Source of the DNA: Deltaproteobacteria bacterium
GTDB lineage: Bacteria; Myxococcota_A; UBA9042; PHBI01
Reading direction: 5' to 3'
DNA length: 64,000 nucleotides
Assembly: GCA_011526585.1 (NCBI GenBank)
Contig: WYBB01000177.1
Location: 1-64,000 of the forward strand
In this document: in pieces, positions 1 through 9,100 of the stretch
Numbering within the stretch: the first letter of the stretch is position 1
Layout of the letters: the number at the start of each line of letters is the position of its first letter
Notes under the pieces: model-generated
What the model was told of the DNA's origin: nothing
The model's database searches: none
What the model saw: the letters and a program-made list of their open reading frames with translations, nothing else
Translations under genes and position numbers: made by a program

Positions 1-606
1 CAGGTCCTCAAGGAGGAGAACGTCACGGTCGCGCAGGGTGAGTGGAAGCACTTCGGCCCGTTCAGCGACGTGGCCAGCGGCTTCGCGGTGGCGATGACCG
101 GCACCGGCGACGCCGACCTCTACGTCCGCAAGGGCGCGCAGCCGACCTCGAGCGCCTACGACTGCCGCCCCTACGGCGGTGACTCCAACGAGAACTGCGC
201 CCCGGCCGGCGCCGGTCCCTGGTACGTCTCGGTGCACGGTTATCGCGCCAGCACGGTCAAGCTGACGATCCGCTACACCAAGACCGGCGGCGGGGGCACG
301 ACCCCGACCCCGACCCCGACCTCGCACCTCAACGTGCAGAGCTCGGTCGGCCAGGGCGCGCTCCTGACCTACTCGATCCCGGTCGTCGCCGGCCGCAAGA
401 TCGTCGTGCGCACCGAGGCCGGCGCCGACATCGACCTGTACGTCAAGATGAACATGGTCCCCACGCTGAGCGTGTACGACCAGCGCGGCTACACCGCGAG
501 CGGCAACGAGACCCTCACCGTGGTCCCGGGCGCCAATGGGATCCTGCACATCGCGGTGCACGGGTACGCGGCATCTGCCTTCAAGCTCACGACCGCGGAC
601 AATTGA
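1..606 (+). CDS. C-terminal part of a secreted protein with two PPC domains (5' end outside window)
   Basis: The reading frame is open from the first base and ends at TGA 604-606, so only the last 201 residues are visible. It holds two bacterial pre-peptidase C-terminal (PPC) domains. Each has a DLYV strand, a YDxR turn and a final VHGY strand. They are separated by a Gly-rich then Thr-Pro linker at about residues 96-108. PPC domains usually follow the catalytic domain of secreted proteases and are often removed after export. The catalytic part lies upstream of the window, so a peptidase function is inferred only from the domain family. Two Cys in the first PPC domain could form a disulfide, consistent with an extracellular location. 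A hairpin cluster follows the stop codon. Confidence 0.8.
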   Translation, partial: QVLKEENVTVAQGEWKHFGPFSDVASGFAVAMTGTGDADLYVRKGAQPTSSAYDCRPYGGDSNENCAPAGAGPWYVSVHGYRASTVKLTIRYTKTGGGGTTPTPTPTSHLNVQSSVGQGALLTYSIPVVAGRKIVVRTEAGADIDLYVKMNMVPTLSVYDQRGYTASGNETLTVVPGANGILHIAVHGYAASAFKLTTADN

Positions 607-617
607 TGTTAGTATGG

Positions 618-648
618 CCGGGTAGCCTGGTGGTCCCAGGCCACCCGG
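618..648. repeat. Near-perfect hairpin after the PPC gene
   Basis: Arms 618-630 and 636-648 pair at 12 of 13 positions around a 5-base loop. It lies 11 bases after the stop of the PPC gene. Its right arm shares the word ggccaccc with the terminator at 746-770. It may help 3'-end formation. Confidence 0.55.
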
Positions 649-659
649 CTCAAAGAGCT

Positions 660-719
660 CCGGTCGAGCAAGCTCGCCCTCTACTCGACGCATCGTAGCC
701 GTCGAGCTTGCTCGGCCGG
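660..719. repeat. Long inverted repeat in a convergent intergenic region
   Basis: Twelve bases at 665-676 (cgagcaagctcg) are perfectly complementary to 703-714. The pairing extends to 660-676/703-719 with one G-T wobble, around a 26-base spacer. No coding potential is seen. It could be a cruciform, a REP-like element or a transcript-end structure. Confidence 0.6.
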
Positions 720-745
720 ACAAGTCTCCTGATCGTCGCGAACGC

Positions 746-770
746 AAGGCCACCCAGACCGGGTGGCCTT
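746..770. terminator. Bidirectional terminator between the PPC gene and NAD kinase
   Basis: A perfect 10-bp stem (746-755 with 761-770) encloses a 5-base loop. The stem has AA/TT at its base and TTT at 769-771 on the plus strand. It sits between two convergent genes, 27 bases past the NAD kinase stop. A short T-run rather than a full U-tract makes the intrinsic-terminator call likely but not certain. Confidence 0.7.
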
Positions 771-796
771 TGCCGTCCGGGCCCATGAATGGCCGT

Positions 797-1654
797 TCAG
801 TCGGCCGGCGACGGCAGGTAGGCGAAGAGTGGCTCGGGCGACGGGCAGAGGCGCGCGCGGGCGCCGCGTGGCACCGGGTGGGGCTCGCGGTGGCCGTCGA
901 GGTAGAGGGCGTTGTCGTCGCTGCGCGAGACGAGCTCGATCGGATCACGGGTGAAGCCCGAGAGCAGCGTCGGGCGCGGATCGGCGTCGCGCACGTAGGG
1001 CTCGCGCACGCGCCACTGCATGCGGGTGTCGTCGATCGGGCGGACCTCGCCGCCGGCGGAGCGGATCGCGGCGGTCGAGCCCGAGGCGGTGGCGATCCAC
1101 ATGCCCGACGAGAGGTGCAGCTCGGTGACGTCGCCGATGCGCACGGCGTAGCGCGTCGCCAGGACCGGCACGCGGTTGGCGAAGAGCACGTCGTTGAGGG
1201 CGTCGTACGGCAGGACCTCGTCGTCGATCTCGGCGCGGATGCGTGCCAGCGGGGTGAGTGCGAGGTGGCCGGTGAGGCAGCGCTCGAGCACGGCGGGGAA
1301 CGTCGTCGGCAGGGCGGCGCAGAAGTGTCCGGTCGAGGTCGATGGCGAGGAGTTGACGCCGAGCAGCGGCGTCTGGTGGGCGTGGCGGGCGGCGATGAGG
1401 AAGGTGCCGTCGCCGCCGATGCTGATGATGAGGCGCGCCCCGGCGAAGACGGCGGCGTCGGGCGTCTCGACCCACGCCACGTCGTCACGCTCGGCGAGCG
1501 CGGCGCGCACCAGTGAGACCGTGTGCGCATGCTCGCTGCGGGCGAGCGCGACGCGCTGCGCGATGATCCGTGATTCGGGATCGTCGAACGTCGCCCAGGG
1601 GAGCGGGGTGAGCTCCAGGGGTTTGGGCACGACGACGATTCGCTGGGGGTCCAT
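797..1654 (-). CDS. nadK: NAD kinase
   Basis: The predicted 285-residue cytoplasmic enzyme phosphorylates NAD to NADP using ATP or polyphosphate. The family signature GGDGT is at residues 80-84. A second conserved block reads NDVLFANRV at about 153-161, followed by an ASGSTAA segment in place of the usual TGSTAY. The length is normal for bacterial NadK. The start is ATG at 1654, and the sequence upstream is the divergent promoter region shared with the RNA methyltransferase at 1760. The C-terminal 20 residues are rich in Pro and Arg. The gene is monocistronic, facing a terminator at 746-770. Family assignment is firm; cofactor preference cannot be read from the sequence. Confidence 0.92.
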   Translation of the reverse strand: MDPQRIVVVPKPLELTPLPWATFDDPESRIIAQRVALARSEHAHTVSLVRAALAERDDVAWVETPDAAVFAGARLIISIGGDGTFLIAARHAHQTPLLGVNSSPSTSTGHFCAALPTTFPAVLERCLTGHLALTPLARIRAEIDDEVLPYDALNDVLFANRVPVLATRYAVRIGDVTELHLSSGMWIATASGSTAAIRSAGGEVRPIDDTRMQWRVREPYVRDADPRPTLLSGFTRDPIELVSRSDDNALYLDGHREPHPVPRGARARLCPSPEPLFAYLPSPAD

Positions 1655-1714
1655 GGTTCTACGTCCACCACGCGGCGACCGCGCAAGCTCACACGAGTTG
1701 TGCGGCGAGCGCAA

Positions 1715-1752
1715 CCGCTGGCGAGGCGCGTCGCCAGCGGATGGGGTAGGGT
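1715..1752 (+). promoter_or_regulatory. Perfect 10-bp dyad and -10-like box before the RNA methyltransferase
   Basis: Bases 1715-1724 (ccgctggcga) are the exact reverse complement of 1731-1740, with a 6-base spacer. A TAGGGT hexamer at 1747-1752 ends 7 bases before the ATG at 1760. The dyad could be an operator covering the -35 region. No good -35 box is seen. Confidence 0.45.
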
Positions 1753-1759
1753 GGGGGCG

Positions 1760-3097
1760 ATGCGACGTCGATCCCAGCGCGCGGGTGGGCCGCGCTCGCC
1801 CCGTGCGCCGAGCGCGCCGGCCGCGCCTTCGGCCGTCACGTCGGTGAGCGGGCTCGAGATCGTACGCTGGGCGCATGGCGGCGAGGGCGTGGGGATCCCG
1901 CGCGAGGGCGCGCTGGCGGGACGGGTGGTCTTCGTGCCGGAGGTGGTGCCGGGGGACGTGGTCGACGTCGCGCTGAGCGAGGTGAAGGCGCGCTGGGCGC
2001 GCGGTCGGGTGCGGCGGATCGTCCGGCCGAGCGCGGCGCGGGTGCCGGTGCCGTGCGCGGTGCAGGCGCGCTGCGGCGGGTGTCCGTGGATGCCGGGCAG
2101 CGCGGAGGCGCAGGGGCTCTCGCGGCGGGCGATCCTCGTCGGCGAGCTCAAGAAGCGCCTGGGACTCGGTGAGGAGGCGATCGCGGCCCGGCTCGAGATG
2201 CGCGAGAGCCCGGTGCGCTTCGGCTATCGCCAGCGCGTGCGCCTGCGCTTCGAGGTCGATCCCCGCGGCGAGGTGACGCTCGGCTTCACAAAGCAGGGCA
2301 GCCACACGCTGGTCGCGATCGCGCGCTGCGAGGTCGCCGATGAGCGCATCAACGCCGCCCTGCCCATGGTGAGGCGGGCGTTGAGCGAGATGGCTGGCGG
2401 ACAGGCGCTGGCCGGGCGGGTCACCCTGGTGGTCGGCGTCGAGGGCGTCGCGGGGCACGTCGAGGCGCGCGATGGGCGCGAGCTCCACCTCGGGCCCGAG
2501 CGCGTGACGCTCGAGCTCGGCGAGCATCGCCAGGCGGTCGCGCCCGAGGGCTTCGTGCAGGCCAACGCGCAGGTCACCGGGCAGATGCTCGCGACGCTCA
2601 CCGCGTGGGCGGGCGAGGAGCGCCGCCACCACGACGGCGATCCATGGGCGGTTGAGCTCTTCGCCGGCGCCGGCACGCTGACGCTCGCGCTCTGGCGGTG
2701 CGGCTGGCGCGTCGTCGCCTACGAGGTCTCCGAGCGCGCGCGCCCCGGCTTCGAGCACACGCGCATCGCCAGCGCGCAGCCGCCCGAGCGCGCGCGCTGG
2801 CACGCCTGCGACCTCGCGCTGGGCCTGCCGCTGCCAGCCCCGCCGGCGCCGGCGCTGATCGTGCTCGATCCGCCGCGCACCGGCGCCGCCGACGTGATCG
2901 GCTGGATCCGCGGCGCGGGTGCGCGCGCCGTCGTCTACGTCTCGTGTGACCTGGCGACCGGGTTGCGCGACGTCGCCGCGCTCGCTGCCGGCGGGCGCTA
3001 CGAAGTCGCGCGCGTCGTCGGCCTCGACATGTTCCCGCACACCGCGCACCAGGAGGTGATGTTCCTCCTCCGCGCCATGGACCGTCCCGCGGGATGA
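1760..3097 (+). CDS. 23S rRNA (uracil-5)-methyltransferase, RumA/RlmD-like
   Basis: A 445-residue SAM-dependent enzyme of the TrmA/RumA family, which methylates C5 of a uridine in RNA. Order of parts: a basic N-terminal tail, a TRAM RNA-binding domain (about 25-85), a 4Fe-4S ligand set C99, C105, C108 and C190, and a Rossmann methyltransferase domain. That domain carries ELFAGAGTL (motif I), LDPPRTG (motif IV), the nucleophile in YVSCD (C396) and the general base in HQE (E432). All catalytic and cluster residues are present. The family includes U1939- and U747-type 23S rRNA enzymes, and the target cannot be assigned here. ATG 1760 was chosen because the TRAM domain follows closely. A stretch of in-frame sequence upstream lies in the promoter. 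Confidence 0.88.
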   Translation: MRRRSQRAGGPRSPRAPSAPAAPSAVTSVSGLEIVRWAHGGEGVGIPREGALAGRVVFVPEVVPGDVVDVALSEVKARWARGRVRRIVRPSAARVPVPCAVQARCGGCPWMPGSAEAQGLSRRAILVGELKKRLGLGEEAIAARLEMRESPVRFGYRQRVRLRFEVDPRGEVTLGFTKQGSHTLVAIARCEVADERINAALPMVRRALSEMAGGQALAGRVTLVVGVEGVAGHVEARDGRELHLGPERVTLELGEHRQAVAPEGFVQANAQVTGQMLATLTAWAGEERRHHDGDPWAVELFAGAGTLTLALWRCGWRVVAYEVSERARPGFEHTRIASAQPPERARWHACDLALGLPLPAPPAPALIVLDPPRTGAADVIGWIRGAGARAVVYVSCDLATGLRDVAALAAGGRYEVARVVGLDMFPHTAHQEVMFLLRAMDRPAG

Positions 3098-3117
3098 TGT
3101 CACCCTGAGCTCGCGCC

Positions 3118-4098
3118 ATGCTCGACGCCCTCACGCTCGACCAGCTCCGCATCTTCGTCGCCGTCGTCGACGAGGGCAGCTTCTCCGCGGCCGCGCGCCG
3201 CGTGCAGCGCGTGCAGTCGGCCGTGAGCCACGCGATGGCCAACCTCGAGGCCGAGCTCGGGCTCACCCTCTGGGATCGGCAGACGCGCGTGCCGACCTTG
3301 ACCGCCGAGGGGCGCGTCGTGCTGCAGGGCGTGCGCAAGGTGTTGGCCGACGTCGACGCGCTGCGGCGCACGGTGCAGAGCCTGAGCGGCGGCTTGGAGC
3401 CCGCGCTCGCGCTGGCGGTCGACCAGCTCTTCCCGACGCAGGCCCTCGTGCACGTCTGCCGCGAGTTCGCGCGCGCCTTCCCCGCGATCCCGCTGAGGGT
3501 CCACAGCGAGACGCTGTCGAACGTCGTCGACCGCGTGCTCGACGGAACCTGCCAGCTCGGCGTCGCCGTCGACGCCGTCGAGGCGCCGACGCTCACGCGC
3601 CACCACGTCACCGCCGTGCGCCTCGTGCCGACGGTCGCGCGCGAGCACCCGCTCGCCGGGCATCGCGGGCGCGTGCCGCTCGAGGTCCTGCGCGAGCACA
3701 CCCAGATCGTTCTCTCCGAGCGGGGCGAGGGTCCGATCCAGCTGCGCCTTTCGCAGGGCGGGCGCCTGCCGGATCAGGGCGTGCTCTCGGTGCTCACCTG
3801 GCGTGTCGCCGATCTGACGACCAAGCTGGCGCTCATCCGCGCCGGCCTCGGCTGGGGCACGCTGCCGCTGCACCTGGTGCGCGAGGACCTCGCCAAGAAG
3901 CGCCTCGTGCGGGTGCGCCCGGAGGCCTGGGACGAGCGCGGGCCGGTCGCCTCGCTCGCCGTCGTGCACCGGCCCGAGCTCGCGCTCGGCCCGGCCTCGC
4001 GCTGGTTGCTCGCGCAGCTCGTCGACGCCTGCCGCGCCGAGATCCGCGGCGCGCCGGCGGCCCGTCCGCGTCTGCGCCGCGCGGGGCGCGCGCGCTGA
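3118..4098 (+). CDS. LysR-family transcriptional regulator
   Basis: A 326-residue DNA-binding regulator. The N-terminal winged helix-turn-helix (about residues 5-65) contains the LysR pattern: FVAVVDEGSFSAAAR, then SAVSHAMANLE, then LTAEG. The rest is a periplasmic-binding-protein-like effector domain with the usual DLTTKLALIRAGLGWG segment near residue 235. The basic C-terminal tail (RPRLRRAGRAR) is an extra. It starts 20 bases after the RNA methyltransferase and may be cotranscribed with it. It ends 27 bases from the convergent pirin gene. LysR regulators are often found next to pirin genes, so pirin is a candidate target, although here the two face each other tail to tail. The effector is unknown. 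Confidence 0.9.
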   Translation: MLDALTLDQLRIFVAVVDEGSFSAAARRVQRVQSAVSHAMANLEAELGLTLWDRQTRVPTLTAEGRVVLQGVRKVLADVDALRRTVQSLSGGLEPALALAVDQLFPTQALVHVCREFARAFPAIPLRVHSETLSNVVDRVLDGTCQLGVAVDAVEAPTLTRHHVTAVRLVPTVAREHPLAGHRGRVPLEVLREHTQIVLSERGEGPIQLRLSQGGRLPDQGVLSVLTWRVADLTTKLALIRAGLGWGTLPLHLVREDLAKKRLVRVRPEAWDERGPVASLAVVHRPELALGPASRWLLAQLVDACRAEIRGAPAARPRLRRAGRAR

Positions 4099-4125
4099 AC
4101 CGCGCCGCCGGAGGCTGCGGGCAGG

Positions 4126-4845
4126 TCAGGCCAGATCGAAGAGCAGGACCTCGCCGTCGCTGCGCCCGGTGATGTGGATCGGCAGCGCGAGCTCGGCGGT
4201 GTTGTCGATCGCCAGCGCGTCGCCCGCCGCGAGGCGCTCGTCGCCGACCTCGACCTCGCCGCGCGCGACGTGCAGCCACGCCTTGCGCCCCGGTCCGAGC
4301 GCGTGCGTGCTCGCCTCGCCCTGATCGAAGACGCCGGCGAGGAGCGCGACGTCCTGGTGGATCGTGACGCTGCCGTCGCGGCCGTCGCGCGAGCCGATGA
4401 GGCGCAGGCGGCCACGCATCTCCGAGCGCGGCACGCTCGTCTGCTCGTAGCCCGGCGCGAGCCCGCGCTGCTCGGGAATGATCCAGATCTGGAGGAAGTG
4501 CACCGGCTCGCGGTCCGAGGCGTTGAACTCGCTGTGGAAGACGCCGGTGCCGGCGCTCATGCGCTGGATCTCGCCCGGGCGGATCACCGAGCCGTGGCCC
4601 ATCGAGTCGCGGTGCTCGAGCCCGCCCGAGAGCACGTAAGAGATGATCTCCATGTCGCGGTGCGGGTGGGTGGGGAAACCGGCGCTCGGTGCGACGCGGT
4701 CTTCGTTGATCACGCGCAGGCTGGAGAGCCCCATGTGCGCCGGGTCGTAGTAATCCGCGAAGCTGAACGTGTGATAGGAGCGCAGCCAGCCGTGGTCGGC
4801 GAATCCCCGCTCCAGCGAGCGGCGCACCTTGATCGATGCCGTCAT
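4126..4845 (-). CDS. Pirin-family protein (bicupin)
   Basis: A 239-residue cytoplasmic cupin of the pirin family, which covers quercetin 2,3-dioxygenase activity and iron-dependent regulatory roles. The N-terminal cupin carries the metal ligands: His-x-His in THPHRDME (about residues 58-65) and His/Glu in FHSEF (about 101-105). The family motif GFADHGW and the block FSFADYYDP are near the N terminus. ATG 4845 is chosen because a strong GAGGAGG ribosome site lies about 6 bases upstream. The upstream region holds two dyads (4866-4895 and 4931-4943) that may be regulatory. Family membership is secure; substrate or partner is unknown. Confidence 0.9.
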   Translation of the reverse strand: MTASIKVRRSLERGFADHGWLRSYHTFSFADYYDPAHMGLSSLRVINEDRVAPSAGFPTHPHRDMEIISYVLSGGLEHRDSMGHGSVIRPGEIQRMSAGTGVFHSEFNASDREPVHFLQIWIIPEQRGLAPGYEQTSVPRSEMRGRLRLIGSRDGRDGSVTIHQDVALLAGVFDQGEASTHALGPGRKAWLHVARGEVEVGDERLAAGDALAIDNTAELALPIHITGRSDGEVLLFDLA

Positions 4846-4865
4846 GATCGTCCTCCTCTGCCGTG

Positions 4866-4943
4866 TGCTCCGGTGCCCCCTTCGGTACCGGAGCATGCGC
4901 TTCAACCGGAAGCGCGGGCAAGTATCTGGACAATCGATGATTG
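4866..4943 (-). promoter_or_regulatory. Dyads in the region upstream of pirin
   Basis: Bases 4866-4874 and 4887-4895 form a perfect 9-bp stem (tgctccggt with accggagca). A second 13-base palindrome, caatcgatgattg, is at 4931-4943. Both lie between the pirin start and the end of the lipoprotein gene, so they could serve as pirin operator or leader structure and as 3' structure of the upstream operon. Function is inferred from position only. Confidence 0.4.
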
Positions 4944-4983
4944 CGGCACAGGAACCATGAATTGGATCGATGGCGTGCGAGGC

Positions 4984-6180
4984 TCAATCCGCGAAGGCGC
5001 GCCAGACGAGGCGCCAGCGTCCGCTGCGGCGGTCGGCCCACACGGCGCCCCGTGCGTTGGCGGCGAGCGTCGAGACTGCGCCGATCTCGGCGAGCTCCGA
5101 GCTCAGGCGCCGCTCGGCGCCGTCGGGGCCCGCGGCATGGACCTGGTAACGGCCGTCGCGGCGGTCGAGCCAGACGACGGTGTCGCCGCCGACGACGGGC
5201 GTGGTGTAGAGCGAGGGCCGCGCGTCCGGTGCGATGGGCGCGATGCCGGCGCGGTCGAGCGCGTGAAGGGCGAGCTCGCACTGGCCGACGACGCAGCCCG
5301 TGGAGGCCGGGTAGCCGGCGGTCACGACCGTGCCGTCGGCGCGCTGGAGCACCCGCGCGAAGACGCGCTCGGCCTGCGTGAGCAGGACCTCGGGGCTGCC
5401 CTGCCAGGCCCAGCGGCGCACGCTTTGCGCATCGTCGGTCGCGACGAAGTCGACGCCATGCGCGCCGATCGAGAACGGTTGCCGCTGCGCGAGCTGAGCG
5501 AGCTGCGAGCTCGCCACCCAGTAGGGGTCGAAGAGCTCGGCGCTGAAGGCGCGCTCGCGCGTCGCGCTCGCGATGTCGTGCACGAAGACGGCATGGCGCT
5601 GTGAGGCGTTGTCCCAGGCCCTCCACCAGAGCTTGCCGTCGAATGGGACCGGCGCCGCCTGGAGCCAGGTGCCCGTCGTCACGATCTCGTGCGTGTCGCC
5701 GGCGAGGTTGCGCACGAGGATCCGCCCCTCGTCGTCGACCCAGCTCGCGAGGCCCCCGCCGACGCGCGGGCCGGTCCGGGGCATGCGCCCGGAGTCGAGC
5801 GTGCGCGCCGGCCCGTCGGGCAGCCGGCGGTGCACGACGTCGAAGCGGCAGCCGTGGCAGCCGGGGCAGGTCATGCAGTCCGTGGCCGCATCGACGTTGG
5901 CGATCGATGTGTCGAGCCACACCCTGATCCAGACGAGGTCGTCGCCCGCGAGATCGGGGAAGAGGTCGTCGCGCGCCTCGCCCACCCCTGCGCCTTCACT
6001 GATGACCGCCTCGGCGCGCGGGCTTGGCGGGCTGGTCTCGTGCGCCAGCACCTCGTCGAGCCCGCCGACCTCGGCGATCTCGGCCGGGCCCTCGGCGTCG
6101 GCGGTGTGCGCCGCCGGCCCGGCGTCGGGCGCGGCGACGTCACACGCGATGAGCCCCACGAGCGCGAGCGCGGATCGCAT
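4984..6180 (-). CDS. Lipoprotein with propeller-like repeats and a four-Cys cluster
   Basis: A 398-residue predicted lipoprotein with lipobox GLIAC (Cys13), so probably membrane-anchored. After an acidic linker to about residue 75, the chain shows repeated blade-like segments with V.W.D..G....RNL patterns, as in TolB-type or six/seven-bladed propellers. Near the start of the folded part is CMTCPGCHGC (C102, C105, C108, C111), a regularly spaced four-Cys group that also contains a CxxCH heme-type motif. Its start lies 12 bases downstream of the alpha-2-macroglobulin stop, so the two are very probably one operon. I do not recognise a named family. A partner role with the macroglobulin in the envelope is an inference from the operon. 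Confidence 0.75.
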   Translation of the reverse strand: MRSALALVGLIACDVAAPDAGPAAHTADAEGPAEIAEVGGLDEVLAHETSPPSPRAEAVISEGAGVGEARDDLFPDLAGDDLVWIRVWLDTSIANVDAATDCMTCPGCHGCRFDVVHRRLPDGPARTLDSGRMPRTGPRVGGGLASWVDDEGRILVRNLAGDTHEIVTTGTWLQAAPVPFDGKLWWRAWDNASQRHAVFVHDIASATRERAFSAELFDPYWVASSQLAQLAQRQPFSIGAHGVDFVATDDAQSVRRWAWQGSPEVLLTQAERVFARVLQRADGTVVTAGYPASTGCVVGQCELALHALDRAGIAPIAPDARPSLYTTPVVGGDTVVWLDRRDGRYQVHAAGPDGAERRLSSELAEIGAVSTLAANARGAVWADRRSGRWRLVWRAFAD

Positions 6181-6192
6181 CGCGTCCGCCTG

Positions 6193-9100
6193 CTACGGTC
6201 CGACCACCAACCGCACCGGCGCCGTCTCCGCGCGCACCGAGCGGTTGTAGTAGAGGTAGGCCTCGGACTCGGGCGCGGTCGCCTCGAGCGGCTCGGTCGC
6301 GCGCAGGGCGTAGCCGAAGATGACCGGCTGCTCGGGCCGGATCGGCTCGAGGTAGACGACGAGCCTGAGCGGCGTGCGCTCGTAGCGCGCGACCTGGCCG
6401 AGGCCGAGCACCGCGTCGAGCGCGCTCGCGTCGAGCTCGAAGCCCGGCGGCAGCCCGAGCTCGGCCATCATCATGCCGGTCTCGTTCGGATCGCTGTTCG
6501 TCACCGTGACCGTCACCTGGATCACATCGTCGGTCGCGAGCTCGGTCTTGTCGTAGTCGACGGTGATCGCCAGCGGTCCGGCCGGCTCCTCCGGCGCCTG
6601 ATCCCAAGGCAGATAGTGCGTGCTCGCGACCTGCCACATCAGGTTGCCGACGCCCTCGTAGTCGATGGCGACCTCGTGCTCGCCCTCGCCGAGCTGCGCG
6701 CCGAGGTCCACCTGCCAGAGCACGTCGGCGTTGAGGTCGTCGAAGTCGCGGCGCGCGATCTCCTCGCCGTCGAGCAGCACGCGCACGGTCGCGTCGGTCG
6801 ACGCCGCGCCGTTGGAGAGGGAGGCGATGAGCGCCTTGAGCGTCAGCACCGTCGCCTGCGTCGAGTAGCCCCAGTTGCCGTTGGGATCCTTCTTCGACAG
6901 GAGCCAGTCGATGGCGCCGCCGACGTCGGTCGCGTACGCGCCGGCCTGCATGAGCGCCAGCGCCACGACCGCGGTCGTCTCGATCTTGCCGCTGTCGTCC
7001 CAGCCGCCGACCATCGTCTGCTCGTCCGGCTCCCAGTAGACGCGTTGGCCCTCTTCGACGCGGGCGTCGTGGAGCTTCTCGGCGAGGCCGGCGATGAGCG
7101 GGTCGTTCGGGTTCTTCGTCGCCAACGCCAGGGTCACGAGCGCCGTGGTGTAGACGTCGTCGGTCTGGGTCGCCTGGCTCCGCAGGAAGGCCAGCGCCTT
7201 GTCGGTCGTCGCCGGCTCGCGCTCGGCATGGAGCAGGGCCCAGGTGATGTACGCGCTCGCGCGCAGCGAGCCCGCTCCGAGGTTCTCGTTGCCGGCGTGC
7301 AGGTGGCGCTCCTCGCTCCACGAGCCATCGGACTGCTGGGTCTGGGCGAGGTACTTCGCCGCGCGCACGATCACCTCGTCGTCGACGAAGGCGACGTTCT
7401 TCGTGTCGGTGAACATCATCACCCCGACCGCCGTGAGCACGGCGTTGCCGGGGTCGTCGCCCTCCCACCAGTTGAAGCCGCCCGAGGCGCACTCGAAGGT
7501 GAGCAGGCGCTGGTAGCCCTCGGTGATGTAGGTCCTCGCCTTGATGTCGATCGCCTCGGTCAGCGCACCGGTGCGGCTCAGGTAGTCCGTCGCCAGCACG
7601 TTGGGCCACGCGGTCGAGGTCGTCTGCTCGAAGCAGCCGCCCGGCAGCCGCAACAAGCTGTCCATGCCCTCGACCACCTGCGACATGAAGCCCGGGTACA
7701 CCTTGACCAGCAGCTCCTGCGCGCCGTCGATGTTCGCCTCGGGGATCATCACCGTGCGACGCACGGTCTCACGCGCGACCTGGCCGTCGGCGCTCGCCGC
7801 GAAGCGCGCGCTCGTCGTCTCGATGATCGCCTTGCCGTCGGGGCGCACCTCGACCCCGCGCCGCACCGCGTCGCTCTTCGAGCTGCCGCGCGCCAGCACC
7901 GTCAGCGCCTGGCGCCCGACCGCGGTCGCGCGGATCGCGAAGTGCGCCGCGCGCACCTCGTTGGGCCCGAGCGTCAGCGTCTGATGCGTGCCCTCGAGCG
8001 CCTCGTACCAGCCGGCCACCTCCGGCGCCTCGAGGTCGAGCGTGACCTCCTGCGCCGTCGGCAGGTAGTTGTAGACCGCGATCGGCACGCGCAGGACGTC
8101 GTTGCGCGTGACGGCGACCGGGAAGTCGACGTCGACGAAGAAGTCCTGAAAGACGGTGAGCCCGCCGGTGCCGCTGCCGAGGAGGCCGTCCTTGCTCGAC
8201 GCCAGCCCGGTCATGCGCCAGGTGGTGATCGAGTCCGCCAGGTCGAGGGTCAGCTCGGCCTCGCCGTTGCCATCGGTGATCAAGGCCGGGTTCACGTAGA
8301 GCGTCTCGGGGAAGTCCTGGCGCACGCGCACCGCGCCGCCGCCCTCCTCCGGCCCGCCGGTCCCGCCGGTGACCGTGCCGCCGCCGTCCTGGGGCGGGCC
8401 GCCGGCGTTGGGGTCCATCGCGCCCGGCCACGGGCCGCCGCCGTCGGCCTCGGCGAAGTCATCGTCCCAGCCGCGGCCCCAGCCGTTCTTGTAGAGCGCC
8501 TCCCAGGTCGTCAGCGCGAAGCTCATGTCGTCGACGCTGCCCGCGCGCTCGTCCGGCCCGCGCGAGGTGTAGGTCGCCTGCTGGCTCGTCGCGTCGTAGT
8601 CCATCGCGTAGGGGTGGCCCCACATGTCGACGCCGACGATCTCGCTCCGAGAGAGCATGTCGACGACGTTCTCCTCGGTGACGATCCCCAGCGCGGCGCG
8701 ATCGGAGATCTCGTCGATGATGCGCTGTCGCTCCGCGTCGAAGCGCGGCTTGAGCACCGCCTTCACCGCGGCCACCTCGTCACTGAAGGTGTTCTTCTCG
8801 ACCCCGTGCAGCGGCTGGTCCGAGAGCGCCGAGAACGCCACCCGCGCCTTCTGATCGTAGCCGCTCGTGCCCGCCTCGTCGCCGCGGATGATGTTCGTCG
8901 CGTCGCAGCTCCCGCAGCCCGTCGTGATCATCGGCGCCGCCAGCTCGCGCGCCAGCTCGAAGAAGACCTTGAGCAACCCGGGCTGGGTCTCCTGCAGCGC
9001 GAAGACCGCCTCGTCGACGACCTGCACGCCGACCGCCGCGGCCACGCCGCGCCCGCCCTGATCGGTGACCTTGACCGCCACCGTGGCGCTCTCGCCCGGC

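Noticed and set aside
797-3103. A single long minus-strand frame joining NAD kinase to sequence antisense to the RNA methyltransferase
   Set aside because: NAD kinase similarity begins at ATG 1654. The upstream extension is antisense to a gene with intact catalytic motifs.
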